Notes: generated by a model from the sequence alone, not told the origin. A stretch of 64,000 nucleotides of DNA from Luscinia megarhynchos (GCA_034336665.1 CM067592.1:48496705-48560704), one strand, 5' to 3'. Shown: positions 50,294 through 63,348, numbered from the stretch's first letter. Translations and numbers: made by a program.

Positions 50294-52046
50294 TTAAAAA
50301 ATGAAAGTGATACTTAACAGAGGTATCACAAGAGAAATACTTCTGAATAAATGGGAATCAAGTGGAGCACATCTGTGTATTCTGTGCCTTGTAATGAGTT
50401 TTGCACACTTGTGTTATTGTGAAAAGTTACTTTTTCCTGAGTACGTGCTTAACCTTATTGCTGCCTTCTCCTCAAATAAGTTTAGGTATGTTTACATCTT
50501 CTGAGACAGAAACAGAAGAAAATCTCATGGAGTTCCAGTGATTGGAACATTTGAAATAGAGGGGTAGCAGACACTAAAGAATAACAGCAAGTATTTTCTA
50601 GCTCAATGTTGTAGCACATTTTGATTTACTTGCCTGCTTACTTAAATCATGGCTTGTAAAATGTCAGTGATTACATTCTTGCTGGAAAAAAAGTGCTTTT
50701 GTCTGTGAACATTTGATGTGTAGCTATGATGGGGGCTTTTCTGCATCTCTACACAAGCAGCATTATGCTTTGTTTTCAAGGGGATGGACCTAAGTGTTCC
50801 TACCTCCTTTGGAGGTCCTTGCAATCAGGTTAATTCTTTGGGGATTTGAACACAGATGATTTCTGTTCTGCTGGCACTTCTGCAGGATATAACTAACTTC
50901 TGGAATTTATTGCCACAGCTGCTCCTGAGCTTGTCTCATTTTAAAGAAGATGAAAAATATAAATTCTTTGGCATGGTTCACGTAGCTGGCGACTGCCTGG
51001 AATTACAATTCCAACTGCTTATAAAGGGTTTCTTGAATTCCTCCAAAGTGCCTGGGCTGTGGCACTGTTTGAGATGGAGCTGTAGCTGGTGCAGTGCACT
51101 TGAATTCCACTGCCACCGTGGACAGTTGCCATGTGGTGTTCTCAGTATGGACAGCACTGTATTTGAAAGATTAACATAAAGATGCAAAGGTGTGGAATTT
51201 TGTGCATAAAGATCAAAGTCACTACACAAATAGAAAAACATGGGGGTTTATGCATAATTTAGTCTTCATTTTATTACACTACTTACCATATGCTGTTTTG
51301 AGACTATTCACTGCAGCTCAGTCTGAAGATTAGGCAGAATTTTTTGTTACCTTTTTGTAAATGCAAAACTTACCAGTTAGAGTGATTTCCTTTTCTTTTA
51401 AACTGTTTTTTCCCCAGAAACACGTATGTTTCATTTTCTAGTATGGCACTCTGTATAAGGCAAAATAGTGAAATGCACCCTTGAGGATTGGTGTATGAGC
51501 TGGCCAAAATCCCTGTAATGGTAAAAGCCTGCTATTCTGCAGGAGATGAGCCAGCTGCAAAGGAGACAAAAGGGTACTTGTTCTGGTTGCTCATTCTGCT
51601 AGGAAGAACATGGAGTTCCCTTCCTCCACATGACAAGGTGTGGCCTTCTGCTGAGTATCTCCCAACAGGTACTCTTGCTTGTGCAGCACAGCTATTCAGT
51701 CACCACCTGGCCATTACACACTACAGGCCGTTTCTCCTCTTCCACTCCGTGATAGCTGATAAGCAAATATGCATGTTTGGAATGTGGCATCACTGCGTAA
51801 AAGTATCATTTTACCCCTTCCCATAGAGAGAGAAAGGCAGATTCCTCTTGAATCTTGTGATCAAGGATTCCAGCTTAATCAGTAATTTGCTCAGAGCCAC
51901 AAACAGAATCCTGTTTTGCTTGTTAATGTTTTTTGTACTTGATCTTATTATTGTGTATGTTTCTAATAATGCCCACATTCCATATCGTTCTGGGATTGGA
52001 AAAGGTGGGGGTAGGAGAGGGAGAAAAAAGGCTATTGTTTGGATTT

Positions 52047-52139
52047 TTTTTTTGTTTTGTTGTGGTTTTTTTAAATCACTTTTCTAGTTTTTCAGTCAGT
52101 TTTTTTGGGGTTTGGGGTTTGGGGTTTTTTACCTTTTTT
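52047..52139. repeat. T-rich low complexity with three TTTGGGG units
   Basis: T runs surround GGGGTTTGGGGTTTGGGG at 52107-52124. Three four-G tracts are one short of a classic intramolecular G-quadruplex. Confidence 0.85.
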
Positions 52140-53578
52140 TTCACTGATATTTATCTTTAAAGATGCTGTTGTGTTAAGCTTCAAGGCACTTTTTAGTGCC
52201 TTTATAGAGGAATCATTTCAACTGACTGAAATTCAGCATTACTCTGAAGTAATGAAAGGCTATGAAAGGTTCCTATGACACCAAACTTGACTTCAGTGGT
52301 TAAAGACTTAAGAGCTTCTATTGATTGTCTCTGTAATAAGAGATTTTGTAATGAACTTCTGTTTTGTGTGAACATAGATTAGTGACAACTGTAATATGAA
52401 ACAAATCTGAACATTAATTTCCCTTAGGTTTTATGAACAATGGAGTCTCAAGGTCTTTTGGGTGGGGAATTTTCACTAATCCCCAACAGCAAAATTGATG
52501 ATTTCTACCAGATTTGAGAGAAGCTGAAGACTTATGAAACTCACTAGTTTTCTCCAAGAGCTCAGGCCCTAAAGCAGCAAAACTAACATCAGGCAAGTTA
52601 TTTGATTCTCCTGATGAATGTATTCATTAAGAACAAGGCAGGGAAAGAGGAGGAAAACAGATAACATGTAACTTTACAGGGACCTACAGACAACAACTCA
52701 AGATATGCAGAAACTTAATAGGTGAACATTGTCCTCGGTAATCACAAATTCCTTATCTGTGAAGAGGATACAGAGAATGATACTCTTCGTAGTTGGGAAG
52801 CCACTCTTGTCAGGTCTCTATTAACAACAGACTAAAAGATCTTTGAGCACCCTTGGGTTAAATAAATTACACATTTTGGAGCCCTCTCAAAAAGCTACTG
52901 CTTCCTGTCACTTTTCAGTTCTCTGCGTGTTCTTGAGGCTTCTCATTTTCTGGGTGTGAGCCCTCGGAGCCAGCCTTTCAGTATGCCTTTTGCTTCCCCA
53001 AGGACAGTGCTGTTACAAAAAGTAGCTGCCTCCCTTCCCTCTGTGCCTGCAGAAGGGCTAACTCTGGCCTACGCCCTCTGAAGAGAGACCATCAAGGGCT
53101 GGCTGTTCTTATCTCTTCAGAAGAACAAAAGCAAGACAGCAGGAGGTACCTGGAAGACAGCAAAACAGGAGTCACTGCATGTAAAATAAAAATATGATTT
53201 CTATAGTAAAGCATACTCTATGGGCTTTAGAAAGGGGATAACACTGGGGCACCCAGTATAGACAAGTGGTCAGTATTTAGACATTTTTTCCTATATATTG
53301 GAAGAAATTTTTAATAAAAGACATTTTTAATAATTATGGAAACTATTCCAAAGGCCAAGCAAGCCGAATCAACACTGAGAACGTGGTGATGGTGTACATT
53401 TAAATAAAAAGTTATCAAAGTTGATTTTTTTAATGTGTTTTATGCTAAATAGGCAGTGATTTCCAAGGTTCAGAGCTTGTTAGAGCTTTTAAAAGCAGTT
53501 TCTATTCTATGTTTTAATAAGTTTAAAGACAGATGTAATTAATATAATTAAAAGTTATAATAATTTTCTCCTAGGAAA

Positions 53579-53678
53579 ATATATATATATATTACTTTGC
53601 CAGTCTAATACATGTGTGTCTGTGTATGTGCATGCGTGCATATATATACATATGTATATATGTGTGTATGTGTGTTTG
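53579..53678. repeat. Compound (AT)n/(TG)n microsatellite
   Basis: An AT run at the left end is followed by mixed tgtgtgtctgtgtatgtgca and atatatacatatgtatatat units. Short open frames on both strands are by-products of the repeat. Confidence 0.9.
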
Positions 53679-54189
53679 GGGATATGGATGTGGAATCATC
53701 AGCACATGCATGCGTACACTCCCTGCTCTTTCCCATAAAATACTTTTTTTTAAACTTTTGGTAATTTTTAAGGGGAATGCATCTTTCAAAGAAATAAGAG
53801 GTTGATTCCTTTTCTTCCTCCATGCATTAGCTCTGTTTGGTGTGTTAATTTTTTTAATGATTTCTCATGTTTATCTCTTTTTTAGTTCTGTTTGTTATTA
53901 ATTAATTGTTCAAGTGTAAGGGAAGAGAGACTGACATTAACTGTTGCAGTCATTAAAAGAAAAGGAAAGTTTACTTTCCAAACCAATCATAATGGATGAA
54001 GCAATGAAATACAAATATAAATAAAATTAACATGACAATGCAGAAGTGTTGTGAAGTTATTTGGTATCTAACTCTTCAGCAAGAAAAATGCATATGATTT
54101 TCATACCACAGAGCAGAATTCTCTGGCAAGCTCCCTGGACTCAGGGGTGAGTGAAGTCCATCACTGCCAATGCACCAGCTTCACAGTCC

Positions 54190-54560
54190 TCCTGTCACCA
54201 GTGTGACATGCCCGGAGTGCTAAGTCCACTCCTGAGTGCATCCATACAAGAGACAGTATGCACTGGAGGAATGCAGAAAAGGGCCACAGGGATGATGAAT
54301 GGACCAAAGCATCTCTCACACAAGGCAAGGGTGAGAGATGTGACTATTTATCCTGTAGAATGCCAATGGGGGATATTATTGCTATGTATAAACATTTAAT
54401 GAGGGAAGAAAACTTGACTTTTCTCAGTGGTATCCAATGGCAGAAGCAATAGGACACAATGTACAAGAAAGTCCCATTAACACGTGAAAAAACTGTTCAA
54501 AGTGACCCTGCTCTGAGTGTGGCATTGGACTAGGCACTGCCAGCAGTGCCTCCAGTCCAG
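54190..54560 (+). mobile_element. CR1 LINE 3' fragment, forward, internally deleted
   Basis: The landmarks cggagtgctaagtccactcc, aatgcagaaaagggccacag, ggaccaaagcatctctcaca, tatgtataaacatttaatga, cttttctcagtggtatccaa and gtggcattggactaggca follow the CR1 3' order. Part of the 3' UTR between the lysine-rich block and the final ggttggactag block is missing. The copy is diverged. Confidence 0.78.
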
Positions 54561-55508
54561 TGGTGTGGTGGGCCTGCGACCACAGCAGCCTATCTATGCT
54601 GTCCAGCAGTGATGAGGCTCTTCAGTCTGCTGTTGACAATCCCCTTGTTGAGACCAGAAGTGACTGTTCTGTCAGGAGAAAGCACTGTAGGAAACCCTCC
54701 TACAGAATGTTGTTGCATGCCTCCTTAATTTTCTCTGTCTCGATTCCATATAGCAGTGAAAGCTGAGCAGCTGAGGAAGGCACCTCCCTGCATCAGCCGA
54801 GAAGCGCAGGAGCAGGACAGAAATTACACTGGCTATTGCAGCCCACATGCCTTGCTGCACTGCACAAGTTGTCTCAGCTGTGTCATCCATAAATGGGATG
54901 AGTTTTTTCCTGCTGTTGCTCAATATGATGGCAAAGCATCCCTTTTCTATTCCAAACTGCTCTTAACAGTCCTTGAAGAGAGCATAAAATAAAAGTGAGG
55001 CAAAGCCAGCAGGTGATGGGGTGAAAAAAAAATAAGATCTTCCTGATTAAAAAAAGTAGATCTGACACAGAACAGATGGCACTCATGGTTTGAAACCTTA
55101 GATTGTGTTTAATATGTCACAGGAATTAGAGCAGTTCAAGTAAATTGACGGGTTATCTGAAGGTGTCACCCACCTGGTGCATGCATTTTGGGAAGTGGAA
55201 CCATTCTGACAGAGTAAAAGCCACACATTACTCACACCCCTAAAAAAATACTGCAGTTAATTACTAACCATTCAGTAATAAATATGCCACAAAGGGTAGC
55301 AGTGGTTAGGAGGGGAGGTGCATAAACAGTAGGGCTTTCTTGGTGTAATCACATTCTATCCATTGAAAAGTAAAAAACCCAAAAAACCACAACAACATAA
55401 AACCAAAATCAGACCAGTTAGGAAATTTGGCATTTATAATGTATCAACTGTGACAAAGTAATCCTACAGCAGTTGTCCTCCTCAAACAGGATAGAATGCA
55501 ATACTTAA

Positions 55509-55757
55509 ATGGCACCTACAAGAAAACTTTTGACAAGGGCTTGGAGTGATAGGACAAGGAATAATAACTTTAAACTGAAAGAAGGCAGGTTCTATGAGCT
55601 TTCTGAGGCACTGGAACAGGTTGCCCAGGGAGAGACTGGTTGGAGCTCTGAGCAACCTACTCTAAAGGGAGGTGACCCTGCCCATGGCAGAGGGGTTGGA
55701 ACTAGGTGACATTTATGGTTCCTTCCAACCCAAATCATTCTATGGTTCTATGATTTT
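55509..55757 (+). mobile_element. CR1 LINE 3' end, forward
   Basis: The piece runs from cacctacaagaaaacttttg through cactggaacaggttgcccag to ggttccttccaacccaaatc and closes attctatggttctatgattt, the intact CR1 3' terminal repeat. It ends 39 bases before the LTR at 55797. Confidence 0.9.
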
Positions 55758-55796
55758 GTTAAAAAATGTCTGAGGGAGTGCATGTGCCTGGGTAGG

Positions 55797-56446
55797 TGTC
55801 ATAGGTTGCAATGAAAGATGTAACCAGAAGTATGTATTTTATCACCATCTGTTGAAACCAGGTGGAGAAGTGTTTCTCACCTCTTTCATGACTCATCCTT
55901 TGTCCAGGAAGATATCTTCTGTTAACGGGCCACTGAGTCCCACTGCATGAGTGATAAAATTACATCATCCCATTGGGAGATGCTCCAGCCAGGGGGAGAA
56001 GCCAAGCATTTCCTACCTAGATAAAATCTGAGATTTGGAATATCAGAGCAGCTTTTTCCACTGGATTCTCAGAGGAAGACCAGGCCCATCGTCATCACCA
56101 CAAAACCTTGGGAGGAAAACTGCACCTTCTACAGGAGCACTGCTTCAGCTGAACCACACCTGCCACTGCAGGAGACTGTAGCCACCATTTAATGGGACTG
56201 CTACCAACACCCTGACTGACAGGGTTTCAGGTTGTATTCTGACTCTGTCAGTGTTTTGTTGTTTTGTATTACTGCATTTTTATTTTTATTTTCCTAGTAA
56301 AAAAATGTTATTCATATTCCCATATCTTTTCCTGAGAGCCCCTTAATTTCAAAATTATAATAATTTGGAAGGTGAGGGTATACATTTTCCATTTCAAGAG
56401 AGGCTCCTGCCTTCCTTAGCAGACATCTGCATTTCAAACCAAGACA
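55797..56446 (+). mobile_element. LTR of an endogenous retrovirus, forward, probably solo
   Basis: The 650-bp block begins TGTCATAGG and ends CCAAGACA, giving TGTC...GACA inverted ends. Internal landmarks in order are tatcaccatctgttgaaacc, attacatcatcccattggga, tttttccactggattctcag, agccaccatttaatgggact and cctgagagccccttaatttc. These fit an LTR family common in songbird genomes (recalled, not searched). No retroviral genes follow, and flanking sequence shows no clear target duplication (ggtag against gaagg), so the ends may have mutated. Its last 170 bases share layout with the reverse LTR at 14874-15594. Confidence 0.75.
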
Positions 56447-57659
56447 GAAGGAGAGCTGATTTCCTTAAATAAGCAGGTTTCACTGACACACTTTATTAAT
56501 CATTCCTGTGCTAGATTTTTCTAGCAGAAAAAAAAATCAGTATGGAAAAAAAAATTGCACAAAGAGTAGTGTCTTGTTTTAGTAGTGGTGTTTGCAGCAC
56601 ATTGCTCAACCAATCTACTGGTCATTTTCTTCTAAGATGGCAATTAAATCAGAGTTGCCCAGTTTGTGTAATTGCCTCAGAGTTACTTGGACATGACATA
56701 TAGGTATAAAAATGGGAGGAAAGTTGAACTGAAGGACAAGTCTGAGTTGACTCAAAAAAATCAACTTTTAGTATCACCTGTGCATGATCGTGAGCTTTGT
56801 AATGTATGTCTGACCCTCAAAACATCTGTTCCAAACAAATTCAGTTTTATTGGTAGATGAATGTATGAGTGTCTGATAAGTTTTCTATCTCAATTAACCG
56901 GAATGCTCCTGCAAATAAGCAGGAACTGTGATAAATTGCTACCTTAGTTAGACATAGCACTTTGTTGCTATTAGCCAGTGTTTCACAAGTTGATTTCATT
57001 CAATGGGCCTACATAAATCCTTTATATCAGCCCATGGTAAAAAAAAATTCCAAAATACGAAGTACAGCAGAGAAAACAAGAGCAAAAGAACTGAACAAGA
57101 TGGTGGACTTACTCTGCAGGCCTTGAGTGTGATGTTAAAGGCCGGCCTGTACTGCTGTTATTACTGACACTGCCACTTCACATGCTGGGGGGAAAAAAGT
57201 CTTTAGTTTGTTACTTCTGATTTGTGAGCTCTTGCATTCCACAGGTTGCCATTATCCAAACTGGTCTCTGAAAAGTGATCAAACTACTGTAATGGGAACA
57301 TAACAAAACTCAAAACTCACACCTGAGATCAATCTCATGGCTGAAAAATTGACCTCTATAAAACGAGTGGTATAAAAACTTTATTAGAGCCACTCACTCA
57401 TTCACTGACTGGAATGACAAATGGGACTGTACTTTACTGCTATTTCTTGTTCTTAGTCTGGAGGTGGTTTTGCAGGATTCAAGGTAGACCTAGTGCATTC
57501 ATTCAAAACAGTTGCTCTAACAGGTTGGCTATTTCCTGCATCTGTGCATTATTTGATCCAGCTAGCCCAGTTATAGGCCATATTCAGAAGAATGAAAGAA
57601 ACCTCCCTGAGAGGGACCAGTCTGATTTTTATTTATGCCTCAATGTATGTTACATATGA

Positions 57660-58183
57660 GGTAAAGGATTCCTATAATGGCTGTACATGTTCTGACAGCT
57701 GATCAGGGCAGAGAAAACTTCCAAAGACAGAGGCTGCGAGCAAAGCCCTGCACAGGCTGGTGGGGCAAATGCCCCGATGTCCACAAAGAAAGCCTGCCAA
57801 AAACACCCGTGAAGTCAGGCTGTGGAAGGAGCCTTAGCACATAAAAGCAGATAGCTGCAACACTCCCCATTTTAGCTTTACATTTCCTGGAGGCATCAGG
57901 CGCTCACTCGGAGGCTCACAGGCACGCGCCACCTGCGGAGCCGATACCGACAGAGCACCGGGGTTCTTACTGTAGCGCTGTCCCTCTTCCCGATTCTTTC
58001 TCTATCTCTATCTTTTCCCCTCTCTGCTCCTTTCTCTATTCCTCTTTAGTAGGAACACTTACCTTTTCTGTATCAATAAATGGTTCTCAGTTATAATATT
58101 GCTGCAATTTGTGTTTTATTTTCATCTTAGGAATCTACCAGAAAGAATCCTCCCCGACTCCCCTTTTATAGTGGAACAGGACA
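57660..58183 (+). mobile_element. LTR-like block of a second endogenous retrovirus type
   Basis: Features in LTR order are a promoter-like cacataaaagcagatagctg near 57838, a GC-rich stretch at 57890-57970, a pyrimidine-rich run (57975-58045) and a polyadenylation signal in tatcaataaatggttctcag. A downstream U5-like segment follows with gctgcaatttgtgttttatt, then gaatctaccagaaagaatcc, ending near gtggaacaggaca. Exact ends and target duplication could not be established, and no internal retroviral sequence is present. Confidence 0.6.
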
Positions 58184-58530
58184 TTCTCTTTTTCTCTAAA
58201 GCAAAGACATGTGCAGAGCACAGAAAGTCACAACACAAGTGAGTGAACAAGAAAGGTCTTTGTTTGAACCAATAAAAAAATAAAAGATGATAAACAGAGA
58301 TACAGTATTTAACATTCCTAGTGAAAGACCTGGAAACTGCTACTGATTAAATATTTAAGTACAAACTCTTGTAGAGTATTGTAAACAGTATTTTTTTTGC
58401 TCTTCTAGTTCCTATATGAAAGTAAAATATCAGCTGTTGCCCCTGTACTTCTATATTTAAATAAAGGAAACAAGTCTGGATCTTCTATAGCCGTTTTACT
58501 GTACAGACTTGAAACTCTTCTGATTGGGTT

Positions 58531-58612
58531 GGTTTTTCTTCTTTTTTTTTTTTTGTTTGGGTGGTTGGGTGGTTGATTGGGTTGCTTGGTTTGGTTTTCT
58601 TTTTTTTTTTTA
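58531..58612. repeat. T-rich tract with GGTTGGG units
   Basis: Two T homopolymers flank gtttgggtggttgggtggtt and related units. This is low complexity, possibly the complement of A-rich tracts seen elsewhere in the window. Confidence 0.85.
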
Positions 58613-58855
58613 AGCATCTTTGCCTCTCTGCCTTAGACTTTCTGTCCTAGGTCTAAGGGGCAGCAAAAAAACAACGGGAAATGTTCAAATCCTTTTGTCT
58701 TGTTATTTCTGTAGGCTAAATCTTTTTCTTAGATGTCAAATGCAACTCCAAAAAAGTGAATTGCTAAAATTCTGTTCAGAGTAAAGCTGTGGCCAGAAAT
58801 CATCAGGTTAGAAATGGCATTGGAACTCCTATTTTGAAGGTTGCTGTGTAATCAC

Positions 58856-58877
58856 TATATATATATATATATATATA
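58856..58877. repeat. (AT)n microsatellite
   Basis: Eleven uninterrupted AT dinucleotides. Confidence 0.95.
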
Positions 58878-61751
58878 AGATGGAAAAATCCATGGGTTTT
58901 TTTTCCAAGTGTAATGCAACATTCTCCATTTGCTAGCTTTAACTAAAAATCTAGTTCTGTAATTGATGAACAGAAAGAAATTGATGAGGAGAAGTTAGTT
59001 TCTAGACTAATATGAAGTGCCTCCTATTTTATTCTGTTCTGGAGTTTAATTCTTTCTTTGCTTTTTGGGGGTGTTGCTGGGGATTTTGTTTGTGTTTTTG
59101 TGGGGATTTTTTGTTAGAAACAGCCTCCTCTGGTACTTGTTTTAGGAAAAAATGAAGAAGAGAAATCATAGAAAAAGATGTCATAGAAAACCATATACAG
59201 GCAGGAAGTATTGGCTCTGGTACACTCAACTGGCTCCCTTCTGAAGCACTTAATGAGGGCAAAGAGGGAGGAGATAATCCTAAGTCGAACACATGTTTAT
59301 GTGTGGAACATAAAGCATTTTCAAAGACCATGACAGGAAATTAGCAGGATAGATCTCATTAACTTTGCTCCTCTATCAGTGCTTATTCATTAAGATGTCA
59401 GGCAGTATAATTATATGTTGAAAAATGAAAATGGAAGAAAATCTGTGATCTATGGTAAAAGAAAAAAGGTAAATAATAAGACAATTAGATCTTGTAGATC
59501 AATTGCAAGACTGCTAAGAACTAGTAGCCTAAAATTAAATCTTTTATCTGTATTATACAGATGCACAAATATCTATTAATTTTCACTGTATGGAAGCAAA
59601 ATATATACTTAACCAATCTGTGTAATTTTAGTGTCATGTGAGGAGTTTTTTCCACCGCTCTCGTTTGCCATGTGTCCAGTTCTGCTAACTAAGCCTCTCA
59701 ACTCAAAATCACATTTGCTCATGTCTTGGAGTACAAACACCCTGGTAGCTCTTAACATTGCTTTATACCCCTATTCATTAATTAGTCAATATGAAGCCAA
59801 ATCTTTAGTGTCACACACACTATGCTTAATCTTAGCTTGAATTCCTTAGGGACAGGTCTGTGCACTGCCTGGAATGCCTGTGTAGGAGATGACTGCATGT
59901 CAGTTGCCTTTGTGTCATTCCTCTCCTTTGGAGTGAGGGATTTATCACTTGAATTCAGTCTACCTCAGCCAGAAGTTTAACCTTTCTTTTCCTCCAGAGA
60001 GAGATGCACTCACCTCTGATAATAAAAAAGATGTTACATTTCCCACCAGAAAGAGACCAAGTGCTTGTACCCTAGTGTAGGCTTGAAAAAGTAGGGACTG
60101 TGACATCCAAAAGTGAATACCTCTGGAAACAGAGATGGCTTTCATAGTCCATTTCACTGTGTCAAAAGCCATTCTACTGAATTGCCAAGGGCTGCAGACT
60201 GGATCCAAAGTGCCACACCAGAAATGCTCCTCCTTCTCATCTTTGCTTAATCTGTAAACTTTAAAAATCTTGCTTACATATATGAAGTGAATCAACGGTA
60301 ATTCAGCTAATGAAAGTGCTGATTAAATAAATATTTAAAAACTATGGACTTCTATTGTCCTAATATATTGTTTCTCAGTTGCTGGATTTTATTTGTATTT
60401 TTGTTCTGCAACTCTCATTTCTCTCGTTTTTTTAGTTTACATTTTAAAAATCTTGTCTTTCTGTAGTCAGCAGAGGGAGCCATATCATTTACTTATGTGA
60501 GACCTTGTCACCAGATCATCTTAATTTGCTCTTTTTTCACTTTAGCTAAGCTAGAAATATTATCTAGCCTAAAAATTTCTTTAAAGTGTTCTGGCTCAGA
60601 GGCAGTCACATAGTTAATTTGGCAGACTTTTACAGACTACAAATACAGACTAGGATATATTTCCCAGGTATTTTATTTAGTGTTAAACCATGCAAAAAAT
60701 TACTAAGAGTCTACACTCTGCATCATCTTTAAAAAATAGTGAGGTTTGAAACAGTTACATTAGAAAAAAAACCCCTTCTACTCACGAAGATGTTTGAAAG
60801 AGTTGTAGCTTACGGTCAACCAAAAATAATAGGTGAGGGCTGAAAGTCCACGCAAGTGAGGCTGACCTAGAATTTGGAGACGGCTGAAATACACAGTTGC
60901 AAGTGACTCCAAACTGCCCAGTTATGCTTTTTCATCTCATATTTGTGCATACAACTGAGTGTGTCCACGATGAACATGAAGTTCCAAGTATCTCTGTTTC
61001 TTTACCCACGGAACAAGCTAATGGATTTCCTTTTTTTTCATCTGATTACTGTTTTTATGAGAAAGATAAAGATATGAGGAAGATATTTTTGATGAGCTCT
61101 GTGCTAAAATATGGAAGCTGTACTTCAGGGGACAGTGAGAACTACAGAGATTCATTTTAAATATAAATCCTTGAAAATAGTATAGTAAACCAAATCCAGT
61201 CTTTAAAATAGCTGTAAAGCTGGTTTCAATCCTCGAAGAAGAAAAATGTGCTTTTGATGACATAGTTCCTTCTAACTAGGTGAGCCAATAAAATCGGAAA
61301 AGATCTTCTGGATGTTGAATAGCTATGGCTGCATTGGGGTAAGTTTTTGGTGTAGAAAAATTCCCTCTAGGCCTCTTCAAGGGAAGAAACTGACACTGCA
61401 GACTGGAACATAAAATATGGGGTCTAGGTGACCATATATTGATATGAAAAAACCATGTAGAATCTCAAGTTTCCTTTTTCTCTAGGTGTTGAGTCTCAAA
61501 GCTATGGAAGAAATAGCAAAGATGTAGAAGCAGCTGTTCCTTGTGTTCTGCTACTTTCTGAACTGCTGTTTGCACATGAACAAGGACAGTATAGGGTGTT
61601 CTGGAGGCAAAATGCTAAGTGGCTGCCACTAAAACAGCTGCCCAATGTAACATGTTTCTCATTCACTAAACTCCAAAGCATCAGATGGCCCCCAAGTCAT
61701 ATTAATCTCCAATCTCAGAGCTCTTCAAATGAAAATTAAGTAAACTATTAC

Positions 61752-62240
61752 AACAGTTTAGGTTGGAAGGTACTTCAAAGGTCACAAACTTCAACTATCC
61801 CTGCAGTGATCAGGGAAATCTTCAAGTAGATCAGGTTACTCAGAATCCAATCCAACCTGATCTTGAATATTTCTGGGGATGGGGCACTTCCCAGCTCTCT
61901 GTGCAACCCATGTCAGTGTTTCAGTGTATACTCTCTTCATAAACAATTTCTTCCTCAATCTCAATTTGAAACTACCCTCTTTTTAAACTATTTTTGAAAC
62001 CACTTCCTGTTATTGTTTTGCTTTCGGTCCTGCTAAAAATATGTACCCCAATCTTTCTTATAAACCTTTAAACTATTGAAAGATGGCAATAAGTTGTCCC
62101 TGGAACCTTCTCTTCTCCAAGTTGAACAACCCCAACTCTCTCAGGTGTTATTCAGACGAGAGGTGTTCCACCTGCTGATCATTCCTGTGGGTCTGCTCCG
62201 TATTTTGGAGATGCACTCATCTATACCTTGTGGTAAAAGA
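61752..62240 (-). mobile_element. CR1 LINE 3' end, reverse
   Basis: The reverse-complement order is clear: ttaggttggaaggtacttca, gtagatcaggttactcagaa, tccaacctgatcttgaatat, ttctggggatggggcacttc, aacaatttcttcctcaatct, ccttctcttctccaagttga and acaaccccaactctctcagg, ending near attcctgtgggtctgctccg. Divergence is moderate. It forms the left edge of the GC-rich region at the right end of the window. Confidence 0.88.
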
Positions 62241-63348
62241 ACTGCTGAAGAATGCTGCTGTGTATGGAGGCCAAAACTGTTGTTGGTGGTGGAGGAACCC
62301 AGTGAAAACACATCCAAGCAAGAAGTCTGAGATTTGGCCATGGGAAGGGGAAGCAGTGCTGGGCTGACTGTGAGCATCCAAGGGCACCCATCTTGCTCCT
62401 CCTGCCCCAGTCTTAGAGGATTCTGCCAGCCAAACAGGACAGCTGAGCAGGATTGGTGCCAGCCCCATGTGCTGCCTGGCCCACTCAGGTAGTGGAGAAC
62501 TGCTGCAGGTTTGCTGCCAGGTTTGGAGGCAGACAGGGAGCTGGTGACCCGGCCACTTCCTTGGCTGGGCCTGCTGTGGAGGAAGATGCCAGCCAGCACA
62601 GGAGAGGGGGGCATGCCAAGGCAGACACTGCTCTTCCTGCAAGCCAGAGCTCAGTCCATCTGCGCTCTGCCACTTGTGGCTGCGTGTTCCTGAGTGCTAG
62701 AGGAATCCAGCTTGACCCTCTTAAAGGTTCATTTTGGAAAATCATGGTTCATTTTTCCTTTGTCTTTTTCAAATTGGTTTCTTTTGTTTCTTTTTCCCTT
62801 TGGGCAGCATCCATTTCTCAGATTAGCGAAGCCTCTCTCCAGCCTCTTCTGACAGCCTGATTGCTGTCATCCCTGCAGCAAAGTGATGCACGAAGCAGAG
62901 GAGATGACCAGGGGCACTCCAGCATTACTTTCTCCAATGCCAGCTCACAGCCACATTCAGAATAAAAATCCTAGACACCCCCAAGCCTGTTGTGGGATTC
63001 CCTTCCTTGTCATCCAGGGAATACTGCTCTACATTCATTCTGAATTTGCCACTCTGGCTCCAAGATGGAAGTCCCTCCTGCAGGTGTTCTGCGAGGTAGA
63101 GAGAACCTGTGCTTTCAGGCAAAGTTTTAGAAACTTGTTTGATTTTCTCACTGGTGACTTTATCACCTGCACAAATGACAAAGAGAGATGCTGGTTTAGG
63201 GAGGCAATTCCAGCATTCCCTTGAGGTGGAACTAGAGGCCTGTTGGAATTTCCTGAGACTGCCCTGTGTGGAACATCATATGTAGTCCTGCTTTTGCAGG
63301 GAGACTGTTTTGCTATTAATGGTTTGTTTGTCTGTTTCCTTGTTGTAG
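62241..63348. other. GC-rich stretch without a recognised gene
   Basis: Base composition rises from about 62340 to 62700 compared with the rest of the window. Open frames of 113-157 codons occur on both strands, but overlap each other and show no domain I recognise. If the exon-like blocks at 63349-63821 belong to a gene, earlier exons could lie here, but I could not define any. Confidence 0.5.

Larger units (their letters stand above)
49168..54189 (+). other. MOB3B 3' UTR (end unknown) and downstream sequence
   Basis: No further coding exon is visible. The start of this stretch must be MOB3B 3' UTR. Candidate polyadenylation signals lie at 50014-50019, 50049-50054 and 50346-50351, but no site can be chosen from sequence alone. 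A 16-base A run lies at 50278-50293 and T/G-rich low complexity at 52047-52139. The reading frames here (50856-51179 and 51488-51826, both forward, each just over 100 codons) show no recognisable domains. Confidence 0.6.
58184..61751. other. Intergenic stretch without recognised gene
   Basis: The sequence is AT-rich. It contains a T-rich tract with TGG units (58531-58612) and an AT run (58856-58877). Reading frames up to 111 codons (59960-60295, reverse) show no recognisable domain. Confidence 0.7.

Noticed and set aside
50856..51826. Two forward open frames of 107 and 112 codons downstream of MOB3B
   Set aside because: There are no recognisable domains and no exon-like context. Such lengths are expected by chance in a window this size.
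53592..53823. Short open frames on both strands
   Set aside because: They are generated by the compound AT/TG microsatellite.
62141..62860. Several overlapping open frames on both strands, up to 157 codons
   Set aside because: They overlap each other in GC-rich sequence and partly in the CR1 at 61752-62240. None shows a recognisable domain or a consistent exon structure.
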